From assembly GCF_001247745.1 (NCBI RefSeq), contig NZ_LAIR01000002.1, positions 372,001-436,000 on the forward strand: a stretch of 64,000 bases of DNA, given 5' to 3'. Under the pieces are notes generated by a model that searched no databases, was not told the origin of the DNA, and saw nothing but the letters and a program-made list of their open reading frames with translations. Origin of the DNA: Luteipulveratus halotolerans. Lineage in GTDB: Bacteria; Actinomycetota; Actinomycetes; Actinomycetales; Dermatophilaceae. The position numbers were made by a program, and so were the translations under genes. Shown here one piece after another: positions 40,926 through 49,740 of the stretch; the stretch's first letter is position 1; each line of letters starts with the position of its first letter.

Positions 40926-42045
40926 TGTTGCGGCGCATGAGGTTGGTGACACGGCCGGGTAGCTAAGGGCGGGCAGGTCCCTGCGGCGACAGGATGAAGG
41001 TGTCAAGCCGTTCATCACGTCGAGTCAGCCGAAGGAACCTGCCCTATGCCCCACAGTAAAGCCGCCCTGTCGTTCGAAGGACGTCGTCGCCTGGTGCGCC
41101 GGTGCCAGCACCGCCCGATCGCGCACGTCGCAGCGGAGGCCGCGGTCTCGCGGCAGTGCTTGTCGAAGTGGTACGCCCGGTGGCGTGAGCACGGCGACGA
41201 AGGGTTGCACGACCGGACCAGCCGGCCCCGCCGTTCCCCGACCGCCACACCGCCGCAGGTGGTGGAACAGGTCATCGCGTTGCGCAAACGCAAGTGGTCC
41301 GCGCGGCGGATCCATCTGGAGCTGAGCGCCCAGGGCGTCAGGATCGCGGTGTGCACGATCAGCCGGATCCTGGTCCGGCACGGACTGAACCGGCTGCGGC
41401 ACCTGGACGTTGACGGGGAACCGTTGCGGGCGCCGGGAAAGATCACTGCCCGGTACCCCGGGCACATGACCCACCTGGACGTGAAGAAGGTCGGGCGCAT
41501 CCCCGACGGCGGCGGGTGGCGGGTGCACGGTCGCGGGTCGGCCCAGGCCAAGGCCGCCGACCGGGCCAAGACCCGTGGCGCCCGCACCGGGTACACCTAC
41601 CTGCACTCCGCCCTCGACGGGTTCTCCCGGCTGGCCTACACCGAAGCCCACGACGACGAGAAGGCCGTCACCGCGATCGGGTTCTTGTTCCGTGCCCGGG
41701 TGTTCTTCGCCGCGCACGGCATCACCCGCTTCACCCGGATCGTGACTGACAACGGGTCCTGCTACCGCGCCAGTGCGTTCACCCGGGCCGTGCACTCCTT
41801 CGCGGCCAAGCATCAGCGGATCAAGGCGTTCACGCCCAAGCACAACGGCAAGGTCGAGCGCTACCAGCAGACCTACACCCACGAGGTCCTCTACGCCGCC
41901 GCGTACGAGTCCGAGCAGCAGCGTCGCGACCAGCTCCAGGTGTGGCAGGTCCACTACAACTACCATCGCCCCCACACCGCCGCGGGCGATCAGCCGCCGG
42001 CCTCACGACTGCCAGCCGGCGTCACCAACCTCATGCTCAGTTACA
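40926..42045 (+). mobile_element. IS481-family insertion sequence
   Basis: 1120 bp, ends TGT...ACA. The terminal inverted repeats are about 33 bp and imperfect, sharing the 16-bp block GCATGAGGTTGGTGAC at 40935-40950 and its complement at 42021-42036, each 9 bp inside its end. One transposase gene fills it. It is flanked by a 6-bp TCTAGA duplication. No internal damage is visible, so it may be recent or active. It separates the promoter region of the gene at 40381 from its former upstream sequence. Confidence 0.9.
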
Positions 42046-42050
42046 TCTAG
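41046..42050 (+). CDS. IS481-family DDE transposase
   Basis: 334 residues. N-terminal helix-turn-helix pair (RRLVRRCQHRPIAHVAAEAA; SRQCLSKWYARWREHG), then the DDE integrase core: MTHLDVKKVG (first Asp), IVTDNGSCY (second Asp), KHNGKVERYQQ (Glu), and VHYNYHRPHTAAGDQPP. GAAGGA precedes ATG 41046. The last codon ATC uses the terminal A of the element, and the TAG stop belongs to the TCTAGA target duplication, so termination depends on the insertion site. Confidence 0.93.
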   Translation: MPHSKAALSFEGRRRLVRRCQHRPIAHVAAEAAVSRQCLSKWYARWREHGDEGLHDRTSRPRRSPTATPPQVVEQVIALRKRKWSARRIHLELSAQGVRIAVCTISRILVRHGLNRLRHLDVDGEPLRAPGKITARYPGHMTHLDVKKVGRIPDGGGWRVHGRGSAQAKAADRAKTRGARTGYTYLHSALDGFSRLAYTEAHDDEKAVTAIGFLFRARVFFAAHGITRFTRIVTDNGSCYRASAFTRAVHSFAAKHQRIKAFTPKHNGKVERYQQTYTHEVLYAAAYESEQQRRDQLQVWQVHYNYHRPHTAAGDQPPASRLPAGVTNLMLSYI

Positions 42051-42051
42051 A
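42046..42051. repeat. Right target site duplication TCTAGA of the IS
   Basis: Copy of 40920-40925; supplies the transposase stop codon TAG at 42048-42050. Confidence 0.75.
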
Positions 42052-42101
42052 CGGGTGGGTGCTGGCTCACGTTCCGTATCCACCGGTGCGACGATGGACC
42101 C

Positions 42102-43031
42102 ATGAGCTTGCCGACGACGGTGTCGATGGACGGGCTGCCCGAGCGGATCACGATCTACGAGGTCGGGGCGCGCGACGGGCTGCAGAACGAGAAGGAGGTC
42201 GTGCCCACCGAGGTCAAGGCCGAGTTCGTGCGCCGGCTCCTCGCAGCCGGGCTCGAGACGGTCGAGACCACCTCCTTCGTGCCTCCGTCCTGGATCCCGC
42301 AGCTCGCCGACGCGCCCCAGCTGCTGGAGCAGCTGGGAGAGGCCGGCACCGGCGTACGACGACCGGTCCTGGTGCCCAACGAGCGCGGCCTCGACAACGC
42401 ACTGGCCGCCGGTGTCGGAGCGATCGCGATCTTCGGGTCGGCGACCGAGACGTTCGCGCGCAAGAACCTCAACCGCACGGTCGAGGAGTCGGTCGCGATG
42501 TTCGCACCGGTGGTCGAGCGGGCGCGCGCGGAGGGGCTGTGGGTGCGGGCCTACGTCTCGATGTGCTTCGGCGACCCGTGGGAGGGCGAGGTGCCCGTCG
42601 AGCAGGTCGTCGACGTCAGCCGCCGCCTCATGGACCTCGGCTGCGACCAGCTCAGCATCGGCGACACGATCGGCGTCGGCACACCCGGCCACGTCGTACG
42701 CCTGCTGGATGCGTTGCAGGACAAGGGAATCGGCGTCGACCAGATCGGTGTGCACTTCCATGACACCTACGGCCAGGCACTCTCCAACACGATCACGTCG
42801 CTGCGTCAGGGCGTGACCGTCGTCGACGCCTCGACCGGCGGACTGGGTGGCTGCCCCTACGCCAAGAGCGCCACCGGCAACCTCGCCACCGAGGACCTCG
42901 TGTGGGCCTGCCGCGGCCTGGGCATCGAGACCGGCGTCGACCTCGACCAGCTCGTCGACACCAGCGTGTGGATGGCGGGGCAGCTCGGCCGACCCTCGCC
43001 GTCGGCCGTCTTACGAGCCCTCGCGGGATAG
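42102..43031 (+). CDS. mvaB: Hydroxymethylglutaryl-CoA lyase
   Basis: 309 residues, DRE-TIM metallolyase. ITIYEVGARDGLQNEKEVVP (R-D-x-x-Q motif), ETTSFVPPSWIPQLADA, GVGAIAIFGSATETFARKN, DTIGVGTPGHVVRL, VHFHDTYGQAL (metal His) and GLGGCPYAKSATGNLATEDL with the catalytic Cys are all in place. Cleaves HMG-CoA to acetyl-CoA and acetoacetate in leucine breakdown. GACGAT lies 6 nt before ATG. No leucine pathway genes are adjacent. Confidence 0.92.
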   Translation: MSLPTTVSMDGLPERITIYEVGARDGLQNEKEVVPTEVKAEFVRRLLAAGLETVETTSFVPPSWIPQLADAPQLLEQLGEAGTGVRRPVLVPNERGLDNALAAGVGAIAIFGSATETFARKNLNRTVEESVAMFAPVVERARAEGLWVRAYVSMCFGDPWEGEVPVEQVVDVSRRLMDLGCDQLSIGDTIGVGTPGHVVRLLDALQDKGIGVDQIGVHFHDTYGQALSNTITSLRQGVTVVDASTGGLGGCPYAKSATGNLATEDLVWACRGLGIETGVDLDQLVDTSVWMAGQLGRPSPSAVLRALAG

Positions 43032-43070
43032 TCCGGCGCGTCCCGGGTGCCCACCGCTTACGGTGGGCGC

Positions 43071-45023
43071 ATGACGCGTTCAGGCCTGAACCTCGACAAC
43101 TTCGACCGCTCCGTACGCCCGCAGGACGACCTGTTCGGCTTCGTCAACGGTGGGTGGCGTGAGCGTACGGAGATCCCGGCCGACCGCGCGCGGTACGGCA
43201 CGTTCGACCGGTTGCGCGAGGAGTCCGAGGCGGCGATGCGCGAGATCATCACCGAGGCCGCCGAGTCCGACGCCGAGCCCGGCACGCCGCGCCGCAAGGT
43301 CGGCGACCTCTACGCCTCGTTCCTCGACGAGGCCCGTGCCGACGAGCTCGGCGTCACGCCGCTGGCCGACGACCTGGCCGCCATCGACGCGGTGTCCTCG
43401 ACCGCGGACGTGCTGCGCCTCGTGGGCCGGCTGCAGCGTACGGGCGTGTCCGGCTTTGTCGGGTTCTACTCGATCGCCGACGCCAAGGACCCGCAGCGCA
43501 ACGTGCTCTACGTGATGCAGGACGGCATCGGGCTGCCCGACGAGTCGTACTACCGCGAGGACGAGCACGCCGAGACGCGCGAGAAGTACGTCGCCCACAT
43601 GGGCCGCCTGCTCGGCCTGGCCGGTCTGGACGCCGGACTCGCCGACACGGTCATGGCGCTGGAGACGCGCCTGGCCAAGTCGCACTGGGACCGGGTCGCC
43701 TCGCGTGACGCCGTGAAGACGTACAACAAGCTGTCGCGGGCCGAGCTCGACGAGCTGACGCCCGGCGTCGACTGGGACGCCTGGCTCGACGGAGTGGGTG
43801 CGGACGCCAAGGTCCTCGACCCGGCGAACGTCGAACAGCCTTCGTACCTCACGGGATTCGCCGAGGCGCTGCGTGACGAGCCGCTCGACGCGTGGAAGGC
43901 GTGGCTGACGTGGCGGCTGGTCTCGGACCGGGCGTCGTACCTCACCGGCGCGATGGTCGAGGAGGACTTCGACTTCAACGGCCGCACGCTGTCGGGCATC
44001 CCCGAGCTGAAGGAGCGGTGGAAGCGCGGCGTCACGCTCGTCGAGTCGCTCATCGGTGAGGCGGCCGGCCAGCTGTACGTCGAGAAGCACTTCCCGCCGC
44101 GTGCGAAGGAGCGGATGGTCGAGCTGGTCGCCAATCTGCTGGAGGCGTTCAGGCGCGACTTCGAGGACGACCTGCCCTGGATGGGCGCCGAGACGCAGGA
44201 GCGGGCGCTGGACAAGCTCGCGAAGTTCACGCCCAAGATCGGCTACCCCGATGAGTGGAAGGACTACTCCGCCATCGAGATCCGCGCCGACGACCTGGTC
44301 GGCAACGTCGCGCGGGCGTCGGCGTGGGAAGTCGACCGGATGCTGCGTCGCGTGGGCGAGCCCGTCGACTCGGCCGAGTGGTTCATGACGCCGCAGACCG
44401 TCAACGCGTACTACATGCCGGTCATGAACGAGATCGTCTTCCCGGCCGCGATCCTGCAGCCACCGTTCTTCGACGTCGACGCCGACGACGCGGTCAACTA
44501 CGGCGGTATCGGCGCGGTCATCGGGCACGAGGTCGGGCACGGGTTCGACGACCAGGGTTCGCGGTACGACGGTGACGGCTCGCTCACCGACTGGTGGACC
44601 GAGGACGACCGGACGGCGTTCGACGCGCTGGCTCAGAAGCTCATCGCGCAGTTCAACGAGATCGAGGGCCTGGACGCCCCGGGCAACAAGGTCAACGGCG
44701 AGCTCACGATTGGTGAGAACATCGGCGACCTCGGCGGCCTGACGATCGGCTACAAGGCTTACCAGATCGCCCAGGAGCAGACGCCGGCCGACGAGCTGGA
44801 CGGGTTCACCCCGGGCCAGCGGTTCTTCCTCGGCTGGGCGCAGGTGTGGTGCGGCAAGGCGCGCGAGGCCGAGGCCAAGCGGCTGCTCACGATCGACCCG
44901 CACAGCCCGACCGACGTCCGCGCCAACATCGCCCGCAACCTGCGTGAGTTCCACGCCGAGTTCGACGTGGCCGAGGGCGACGGCATGTACCTCGCCGAGG
45001 CCGACCAGGTCCGCATCTTCTGA
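43071..45023 (+). CDS. M13 family zinc metallopeptidase (PepO-like)
   Basis: 650 residues. The M13 motif GHEVGHGFDDQG has H486, E487 and H490; ENIGDLGG supplies the third ligand E549 and D553. N-terminal NFDRSVRPQDDLFGFVNGGW is the family start, and PTDVRANIARNLREFHAEFD the end. There is no signal peptide, so it is a cytoplasmic oligopeptidase, unlike secreted neprilysins. Start at 43071 (TRSGLNLDNF) is 6 nt after TACGGT. It is convergent with the helicase-associated gene across palindromes. Confidence 0.92.
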   Translation: MTRSGLNLDNFDRSVRPQDDLFGFVNGGWRERTEIPADRARYGTFDRLREESEAAMREIITEAAESDAEPGTPRRKVGDLYASFLDEARADELGVTPLADDLAAIDAVSSTADVLRLVGRLQRTGVSGFVGFYSIADAKDPQRNVLYVMQDGIGLPDESYYREDEHAETREKYVAHMGRLLGLAGLDAGLADTVMALETRLAKSHWDRVASRDAVKTYNKLSRAELDELTPGVDWDAWLDGVGADAKVLDPANVEQPSYLTGFAEALRDEPLDAWKAWLTWRLVSDRASYLTGAMVEEDFDFNGRTLSGIPELKERWKRGVTLVESLIGEAAGQLYVEKHFPPRAKERMVELVANLLEAFRRDFEDDLPWMGAETQERALDKLAKFTPKIGYPDEWKDYSAIEIRADDLVGNVARASAWEVDRMLRRVGEPVDSAEWFMTPQTVNAYYMPVMNEIVFPAAILQPPFFDVDADDAVNYGGIGAVIGHEVGHGFDDQGSRYDGDGSLTDWWTEDDRTAFDALAQKLIAQFNEIEGLDAPGNKVNGELTIGENIGDLGGLTIGYKAYQIAQEQTPADELDGFTPGQRFFLGWAQVWCGKAREAEAKRLLTIDPHSPTDVRANIARNLREFHAEFDVAEGDGMYLAEADQVRIF

Positions 45024-45049
45024 TCCTGGCCCGACTCTCGACGAAAGCT

Positions 45050-45083
45050 GTCTGTCCGGCACTCCATGCACTGCCGGACAGAC
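45050..45083. repeat. Palindrome P4, GTCTGTCCGGCA family
   Basis: Core arms GTCTGTCCGGCA/TGCCGGACAGAC with loop CTCCATGCAC, identical over these 34 nt to P3. Outer ACGAAA...TTTTCGT extends the stem imperfectly. Confidence 0.85.
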
Positions 45084-45109
45084 CGTTTTCGTGAGGGAGG
45101 TCCCGGCGA

Positions 45110-45153
45110 AAGTTGGCGAGCTGCACACGCATACCTGTCCAGCTCGCCAACTT
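45110..45153. terminator. Second hairpin between M13 peptidase and helicase-associated gene
   Basis: 14-bp perfect arms (AAGTTGGCGAGCTG and complement), 16-nt loop. With P4 it gives this convergent junction two separate hairpins, probably one for each direction. Confidence 0.75.
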
Positions 45154-45170
45154 CTGCCGAGAGGGTGGGG

Positions 45171-47384
45171 TCAGTGGGCGGGGGCGACGCCGGTGATGCG
45201 GTGTACGACGAACGCGCGCCTCGACGGTGAGCCGTCGACCGTGCCGACCGCCCGGCCGCCGTCGACCCGCTCGGGCCTGAACAGCGCCCTGCGCGTCGCG
45301 CCGGTCTCGTCGACATAGCCCATCCACACGGCGACGCGCTCGGCCGCGGCGTCCTGCAGCATCGTCACCGTCTCGGTCGGGTCGGTCTCGGGGATGCGCG
45401 GGCCTTGCTGCGTCAGGGTGCGCTCGGCCTCGCTCGCCTCACGTCGGCGCAGCGCGGTGATCAGCTGCTCGGCCGCGGCCTGGTCGACCTGCTCGACGCT
45501 GACCGGCGAGGTGGGGGTACGCCGGGCGGGCGCCCGGTGCGCATCGTGCGGCATCAGCACCAGGCCGCCGTCGGACGTCTCGGCCACCGGTGCATGGTCG
45601 TGCTCGCGGAGCAGGTCGAGCGCAGCCGACGCCGTGGCGGGGGTGACGAGCACGGTGGGCGCGATGCGGCGCAGCTGCAGCGGCGCGAGCCCGTGGTCGG
45701 CCAGCATCGCCGACAGCGCGGTCTCGTCGTCGCTGCGGACGTAGGCCCCGACTGAACCCACGCGTGCCTGACCGTGGCGGCGCGCGATGTCGCCGACGAG
45801 GTAGTCGAGAGGCTGTGGCACCGGCGTACGGCTGGAGGACGCGACCCGGTCGAGCAGCTCTGCTGCTGACAGGCCGGAGTCGAGAGCCCGACGCACGCTC
45901 GCAGCCGTGAACCTGAAAACCGTTGCGCCGCCTCGGGACTCGACGTCTGCAGCGAGGCGCATGAAGCGGGCGAGGTCGTCGTCGAGCGGGCCGGGCGCGA
46001 TCGCGGTGAGGTCGGCCTGCAGCAGCACGTGGTCGACGGGAGCGGGGAGGTGCTTGGCCATCGCGGCCGAGACGTCGTCGCCGCTCACGAGCGCGCGACC
46101 CGCGGACGAGAGAGCGCCACGGCCGGTGAGTCCGAGCCAGGACGCCTCGCGCAGAACGACGTCCGCACGCGTCGGTGTGCCTTCGGGCAGTCGCAGCGGG
46201 CGCCGCCAGTGCAAGTGGGCGTCGATGTCGTGCACCTCGGGCGCGGCGCCGTCGGGAAGGTCGGCCAGGACCTGGAGCACGTCGTGCCGGCGCCCACGGA
46301 TCAGCGGCCACGTCACGAGGTCGCTCAGGACGTTGACCGAGCCGGAGGCGGTGCCCTGCGCGACGACCGACGGTGCTCGGGTGGTCTGCCACCACGTCTC
46401 GGCGAGGCGCGCCCACCGGTCGGCCGTCGTGCGGATCGACCACTCGTCGTACGCCGACGTCGGCGCCCACACGGGATCCAGTGCGCCGTCCTGGGCGAAA
46501 AGCCCTGCGGCAGCAGCGATCTCGATGATGAAGGCCGCCTGATCGGAGTCGGTCTCCATCGTCTGCGTCGCAGCCTTGTGATCGCGCACTGACAGACCGC
46601 CTGAGCGCAGCACACGTGGGGGACCGGCCTCCCACGAGCGGGCGAGCTCTTCGACGCGCCAGAGCAGCTCGAGCACCTCGGCGCCCGCCGCGGCGTCGAC
46701 GTCAGCGGGGGCCCGCGTCGCCGTCTCGGTGCTCGGCGGCTCGAGGCCGTGCTCGTACAGCCGACCGTCGCGCAGAGCCAGCTGGACCTCGCGGGGGAGT
46801 GCGCCGTCGGCCTGGTCGACGCGCACCATGAGGCCGGCGTCGACGAGCTCGTCGCGTGCTGCGAGCAGCGCGGGGCCGTCGAACGCGGCGCGTGGCGCGC
46901 TCCAGCGCAGGCGGTCCAGGACGCGCTGTGCGGGCTCGCTGAGGTCGCGCACAGCAGCAGCCACGTCAGCAGGAGGACGTATGCCGAGCTCGGCCGCGGG
47001 CGGCCCCAGGTGCGCTGGGTGGGTGAGGACCTCGCCGACGGCCCGCGCGGGGCGCAGCCCCTCGGCCGACTGCCACAGCAGGCCGCGCCGCCACAGGTCG
47101 TCCAGCGGTTCGCGCAGGTCGTTCTCGCTGACTCCGAGGAGGTCGGCGGTCGCCGGGCCGGAGTGCCCGGCCACGAGCACGGCCTCGAGCGCGCGCAGCA
47201 GCCGGGCGTCGACGGCCTCGAGGGCCCGCTGGGTGCTCGGGCGAGTGGCGGCACGGGCGGCGAGCGCCGACAGGTCGGCGGGCGCGGGTCGCGCCAGGTC
47301 GGGACGCAGGCGGACGAGCTCGTGCAGCTGTGCGTCGGTGCGCGCGCGCAGATCGTCTGCGTAGCTGCGTACGGGCTCGGGCAC
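45171..47384 (-). CDS. Helicase-associated (XPB/Ssl2-like N-terminal domain) protein
   Basis: 737 residues, no ATPase motifs. N-terminal winged-helix-like stretches (LLRALEAVLVAGHSGPATAD; LLGVSENDLREPLDDLWRRG), a middle region (VLLQADLTAIAPGPLDDDL), and the C-terminal helicase-associated domain (ATVFRFTAASVRRALDSGLS through LDYLVGDIARRHGQARVGS). A tail resembles a WYL/beta barrel (RVAVWMGYVDETGATRRALF). In M. tuberculosis its homologue Rv0862c is adjacent to XPB; here 5 kb with an IS lies between them. Likely partner of XPB in DNA repair, by inference. Confidence 0.82.
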   Translation of the reverse strand: MPEPVRSYADDLRARTDAQLHELVRLRPDLARPAPADLSALAARAATRPSTQRALEAVDARLLRALEAVLVAGHSGPATADLLGVSENDLREPLDDLWRRGLLWQSAEGLRPARAVGEVLTHPAHLGPPAAELGIRPPADVAAAVRDLSEPAQRVLDRLRWSAPRAAFDGPALLAARDELVDAGLMVRVDQADGALPREVQLALRDGRLYEHGLEPPSTETATRAPADVDAAAGAEVLELLWRVEELARSWEAGPPRVLRSGGLSVRDHKAATQTMETDSDQAAFIIEIAAAAGLFAQDGALDPVWAPTSAYDEWSIRTTADRWARLAETWWQTTRAPSVVAQGTASGSVNVLSDLVTWPLIRGRRHDVLQVLADLPDGAAPEVHDIDAHLHWRRPLRLPEGTPTRADVVLREASWLGLTGRGALSSAGRALVSGDDVSAAMAKHLPAPVDHVLLQADLTAIAPGPLDDDLARFMRLAADVESRGGATVFRFTAASVRRALDSGLSAAELLDRVASSSRTPVPQPLDYLVGDIARRHGQARVGSVGAYVRSDDETALSAMLADHGLAPLQLRRIAPTVLVTPATASAALDLLREHDHAPVAETSDGGLVLMPHDAHRAPARRTPTSPVSVEQVDQAAAEQLITALRRREASEAERTLTQQGPRIPETDPTETVTMLQDAAAERVAVWMGYVDETGATRRALFRPERVDGGRAVGTVDGSPSRRAFVVHRITGVAPAH

Positions 47385-47416
47385 CGGATCAGCCTATGCC
47401 TTGCCGGACGATGGAT

Positions 47417-47454
47417 GACGTGAGACAGTCGTCTCGAAACAGTTCTCTCACGTC
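47417..47454. promoter_or_regulatory. Inverted repeat upstream of the HTH/MFS pair
   Basis: GACGTGAGA (47417-47425) and TCTCACGTC (47446-47454) are perfect 9-bp arms 20 bp apart, ending 11 bp before ATG 47466. An inner GAGAC-AGTC-GTCTC adds symmetry. Probable operator for the downstream regulator. Confidence 0.6.
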
Positions 47455-47465
47455 AGGTGGACGCC

Positions 47466-48047
47466 ATGACCAACCCGTACGGCGACATCGAGCTGGACGC
47501 CCAGGGCATGCGGGCGTTGGCCCATCCGGTGCGGCTGGCGATCCTCACGCGGCTGCAGTCCGACGGCCCGAGCACGGCCACCGCGCTGTCCGAGCACGTC
47601 GGCGCGACGCCGTCGGTCGCCAGCTGGCACCTGCGCCACCTCGCCAAGCACGGCCTGGTCCGCGACTCCGAGCAGCGGGGCAGCGGGCGCGAGCGCTGGT
47701 GGGAGGCGGCGGCGCGCGGCATCCGGTTCACCGCGACCGACGACGCGAGCCGGGCGGCGTACGACGCGCTGCGCACCACCATGGAGGCCGCCGAGGGTGA
47801 CCTGGTCGGTGACTGGCAGCGCGACGTCGAGCCGCACCTCGAGCCGGAGTGGGCCGAGGTGGCCGGGCGGTCCAACACGACCGTGCTCGTCACGGCGCAG
47901 GAGGCGGCCGAGGTCGAGGGGGCGATCGAGCAGGTGCTCGCGCCGTACGTCCTGCGCAAGGACGCACCGGAGACCGCGCCCGACGGCGCGCGCGAGGTGA
48001 GGCTCCTGCGCCACGCGATGCCGCAGGGCGCGAGAAGCCATGAGTGA
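47466..48047 (+). CDS. ArsR-like helix-turn-helix regulator
   Basis: 193 residues. MRALAHPVRLAILTRLQSDG begins an ArsR-type winged helix; TALSEHVGATPSVASWHLRH is the recognition region, and GLVRDSEQRGSGRERWWEAA the wing. A helical C-terminal half follows. Such proteins often control an adjacent MFS pump, and here the stop overlaps the MFS start by 8 bp. AGGTGG precedes ATG 47466; ATG 47457 is the alternative. Confidence 0.88.
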   Translation: MTNPYGDIELDAQGMRALAHPVRLAILTRLQSDGPSTATALSEHVGATPSVASWHLRHLAKHGLVRDSEQRGSGRERWWEAAARGIRFTATDDASRAAYDALRTTMEAAEGDLVGDWQRDVEPHLEPEWAEVAGRSNTTVLVTAQEAAEVEGAIEQVLAPYVLRKDAPETAPDGAREVRLLRHAMPQGARSHE

Positions 48048-49320
48048 CAACGGATCTCCGCTGTGGCGTGATCGCAGGTTCGCGACGTACTGGGCCGGTC
48101 AGGGCGTCTCCGAGCTCGGCGACCGCGTCACCGAGCTCGCGATCCCGCTCATCGCCGTGACGATGCTGCACGCGAGCCCCAGCGCGGTCGGGTTCCTCAC
48201 GGCGGCGGTCTGGCTCCCCAACATCGCGTCGTTGTTCGTGGGGGCGTGGGTCGACGGGCAAGCCCGCAAGCAGCGAGTCATGGTGTGGGCCAACGTGATT
48301 CAGGGGCTGGCGATGCTGACGCTGCCGGTCGCGTACGCCTTCGGCGCGATCACGCTCACCCATCTGTTCGTGGTCGCGCTGGTCGCCGGGCTGACGAGCG
48401 TGTTCTACCAGACGTCCTACCCGACGTTCTTCGTCTCGCTCGTGCGTCGCGATCAGTACGTCGAGGCGAATTCCCTTGTCAGTACGACGCGTTCGGGCTC
48501 GTTCATCGCCGGACCTGCACTCGGTGGCCTGCTGATCCAGGTGCTGACCGCCCCGGTCGCGATCGTGGTCGACGCCCTGTCGTTCTTCGTCGGCGCACTG
48601 CTCACGCACCGGGTCGACGTGGACGAGGCCGTGCGCGAGCGCGAGACGTCCGCGGACGGTCTGCTCCGGCGTTCACGCGACGGGATGCGGTTCGTCCTGC
48701 GGCACCCTTACCTGAAGGTCTCGCTCGGCTGCTCCACCACCATCAACTTCTTCAACTTCGTCGCGAGCGCGCTGATCATCCTGTACGCCAGCCGCGGACT
48801 CGGCCTGTCCGCGGGCGTGATCGGTCTGACGTTCGGCATCGGGGCGACGGGTGGGCTGCTCGGCGTGGTGCTCGCGGGGCGGGTCGCGCGCCGCATCGGC
48901 ACCGGGCCGACGATCGCCGTCGGCGCCGTGATCTTCTCCGCTCCGATGGCGTTGGTGCCCCTGGCGTCCGGCCCCGTCTGGGCCAGGGCGGCGGCGCTCG
49001 CGCTCGTGGAGTTCGTCAGCTCGGTCGGCGTCATGCTGTTCGACATCAACAACAACGCCGTCCAGTCGGCGGTCACCCCGGATCCGATGCGGAGCCGGGT
49101 GGCCGGTGCGTTCTCGACGATCAACTACGGCATCCGGCCGCTCGGGGCCGTCGTCGGCGGCCTGTGCGGTGAGCTGGTCGGGGTCGGGCCGACGATGATC
49201 GCTGCGGGCGTCGGCGGCTCGCTCTCGGTGCTGTGGCTCCTCGGCTCGCCGACCATCCGCGTCCGGTCGGTCGACGGGCTCGACGCCGTCGACGTACCCC
49301 CGCACCCGGCACCTGCGTGA
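48040..49320 (+). CDS. MFS transporter
   Basis: 426 residues, 12 helices. FATYWAGQGVSELGDRVTEL, the A-like loop VDGQARKQRVMVWANVIQGL between helices 2 and 3, and NSLVSTTRSGSFIAGPALGG are typical of the enterobactin-exporter/macrolide-efflux (MefA-like) MFS branch. It overlaps the regulator by 8 bp, so they are coupled. Probably drug or siderophore efflux; the substrate is not evident. Confidence 0.88.
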   Translation: MSDNGSPLWRDRRFATYWAGQGVSELGDRVTELAIPLIAVTMLHASPSAVGFLTAAVWLPNIASLFVGAWVDGQARKQRVMVWANVIQGLAMLTLPVAYAFGAITLTHLFVVALVAGLTSVFYQTSYPTFFVSLVRRDQYVEANSLVSTTRSGSFIAGPALGGLLIQVLTAPVAIVVDALSFFVGALLTHRVDVDEAVRERETSADGLLRRSRDGMRFVLRHPYLKVSLGCSTTINFFNFVASALIILYASRGLGLSAGVIGLTFGIGATGGLLGVVLAGRVARRIGTGPTIAVGAVIFSAPMALVPLASGPVWARAAALALVEFVSSVGVMLFDINNNAVQSAVTPDPMRSRVAGAFSTINYGIRPLGAVVGGLCGELVGVGPTMIAAGVGGSLSVLWLLGSPTIRVRSVDGLDAVDVPPHPAPA

Positions 49321-49740
49321 GCTGTCGGGACGCCCTTGGGTCTCAGTTCGGTCTCGAACGCCGCACTCACCTGATCTGCCCAGCGCGCGACCACCAGAAT
49401 CTGTGTCTGGGCGGAGGTCGTCGCGAACCGCTGTCGGCGTCACCGGTGGGGGCTGGTGCGTTGACAGCGTTCGCGAGCTGACCTGCTCGCCCTCGGCCGG
49501 GTCCACGGATGCGGCTGATCCGGTGACGTCGCGGGCGTCGTGCGGCGGTGTGGCCCAGGGACAGGCCGCGCCGCGTGCCGCCGACTCGACTCCGGTGTGG
49601 TGGCGGCGTTTCGGGGCGTCGTGAACCACGCGGGGAGTCGGTGCGACGCTCGCGTCGTTGCCGGCCATCCCCTGTCATGAGCATCCTCCGCGCGAACTAG
49701 TGTGAGCGACGACACATCGCGCACGGCAGCAGGAGGACCC
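49321..49740. other. 420-bp intergenic region without a recognisable gene
   Basis: Apart from a TAGTGT box (49698-49703) and the AGGAGG Shine-Dalgarno just before 49741, I see no domain-like frame, RNA or strong hairpin. Short frames on both strands are Arg/Pro-rich as expected from GC bias. It is the longest gene-free stretch of the window and might be gene debris. Confidence 0.6.

Noticed and set aside
49321..49740. Short frames on both strands in the intergenic region
   Set aside because: None has a recognisable domain, Shine-Dalgarno or -10 box, and composition is Arg/Pro-rich as in shadow frames.
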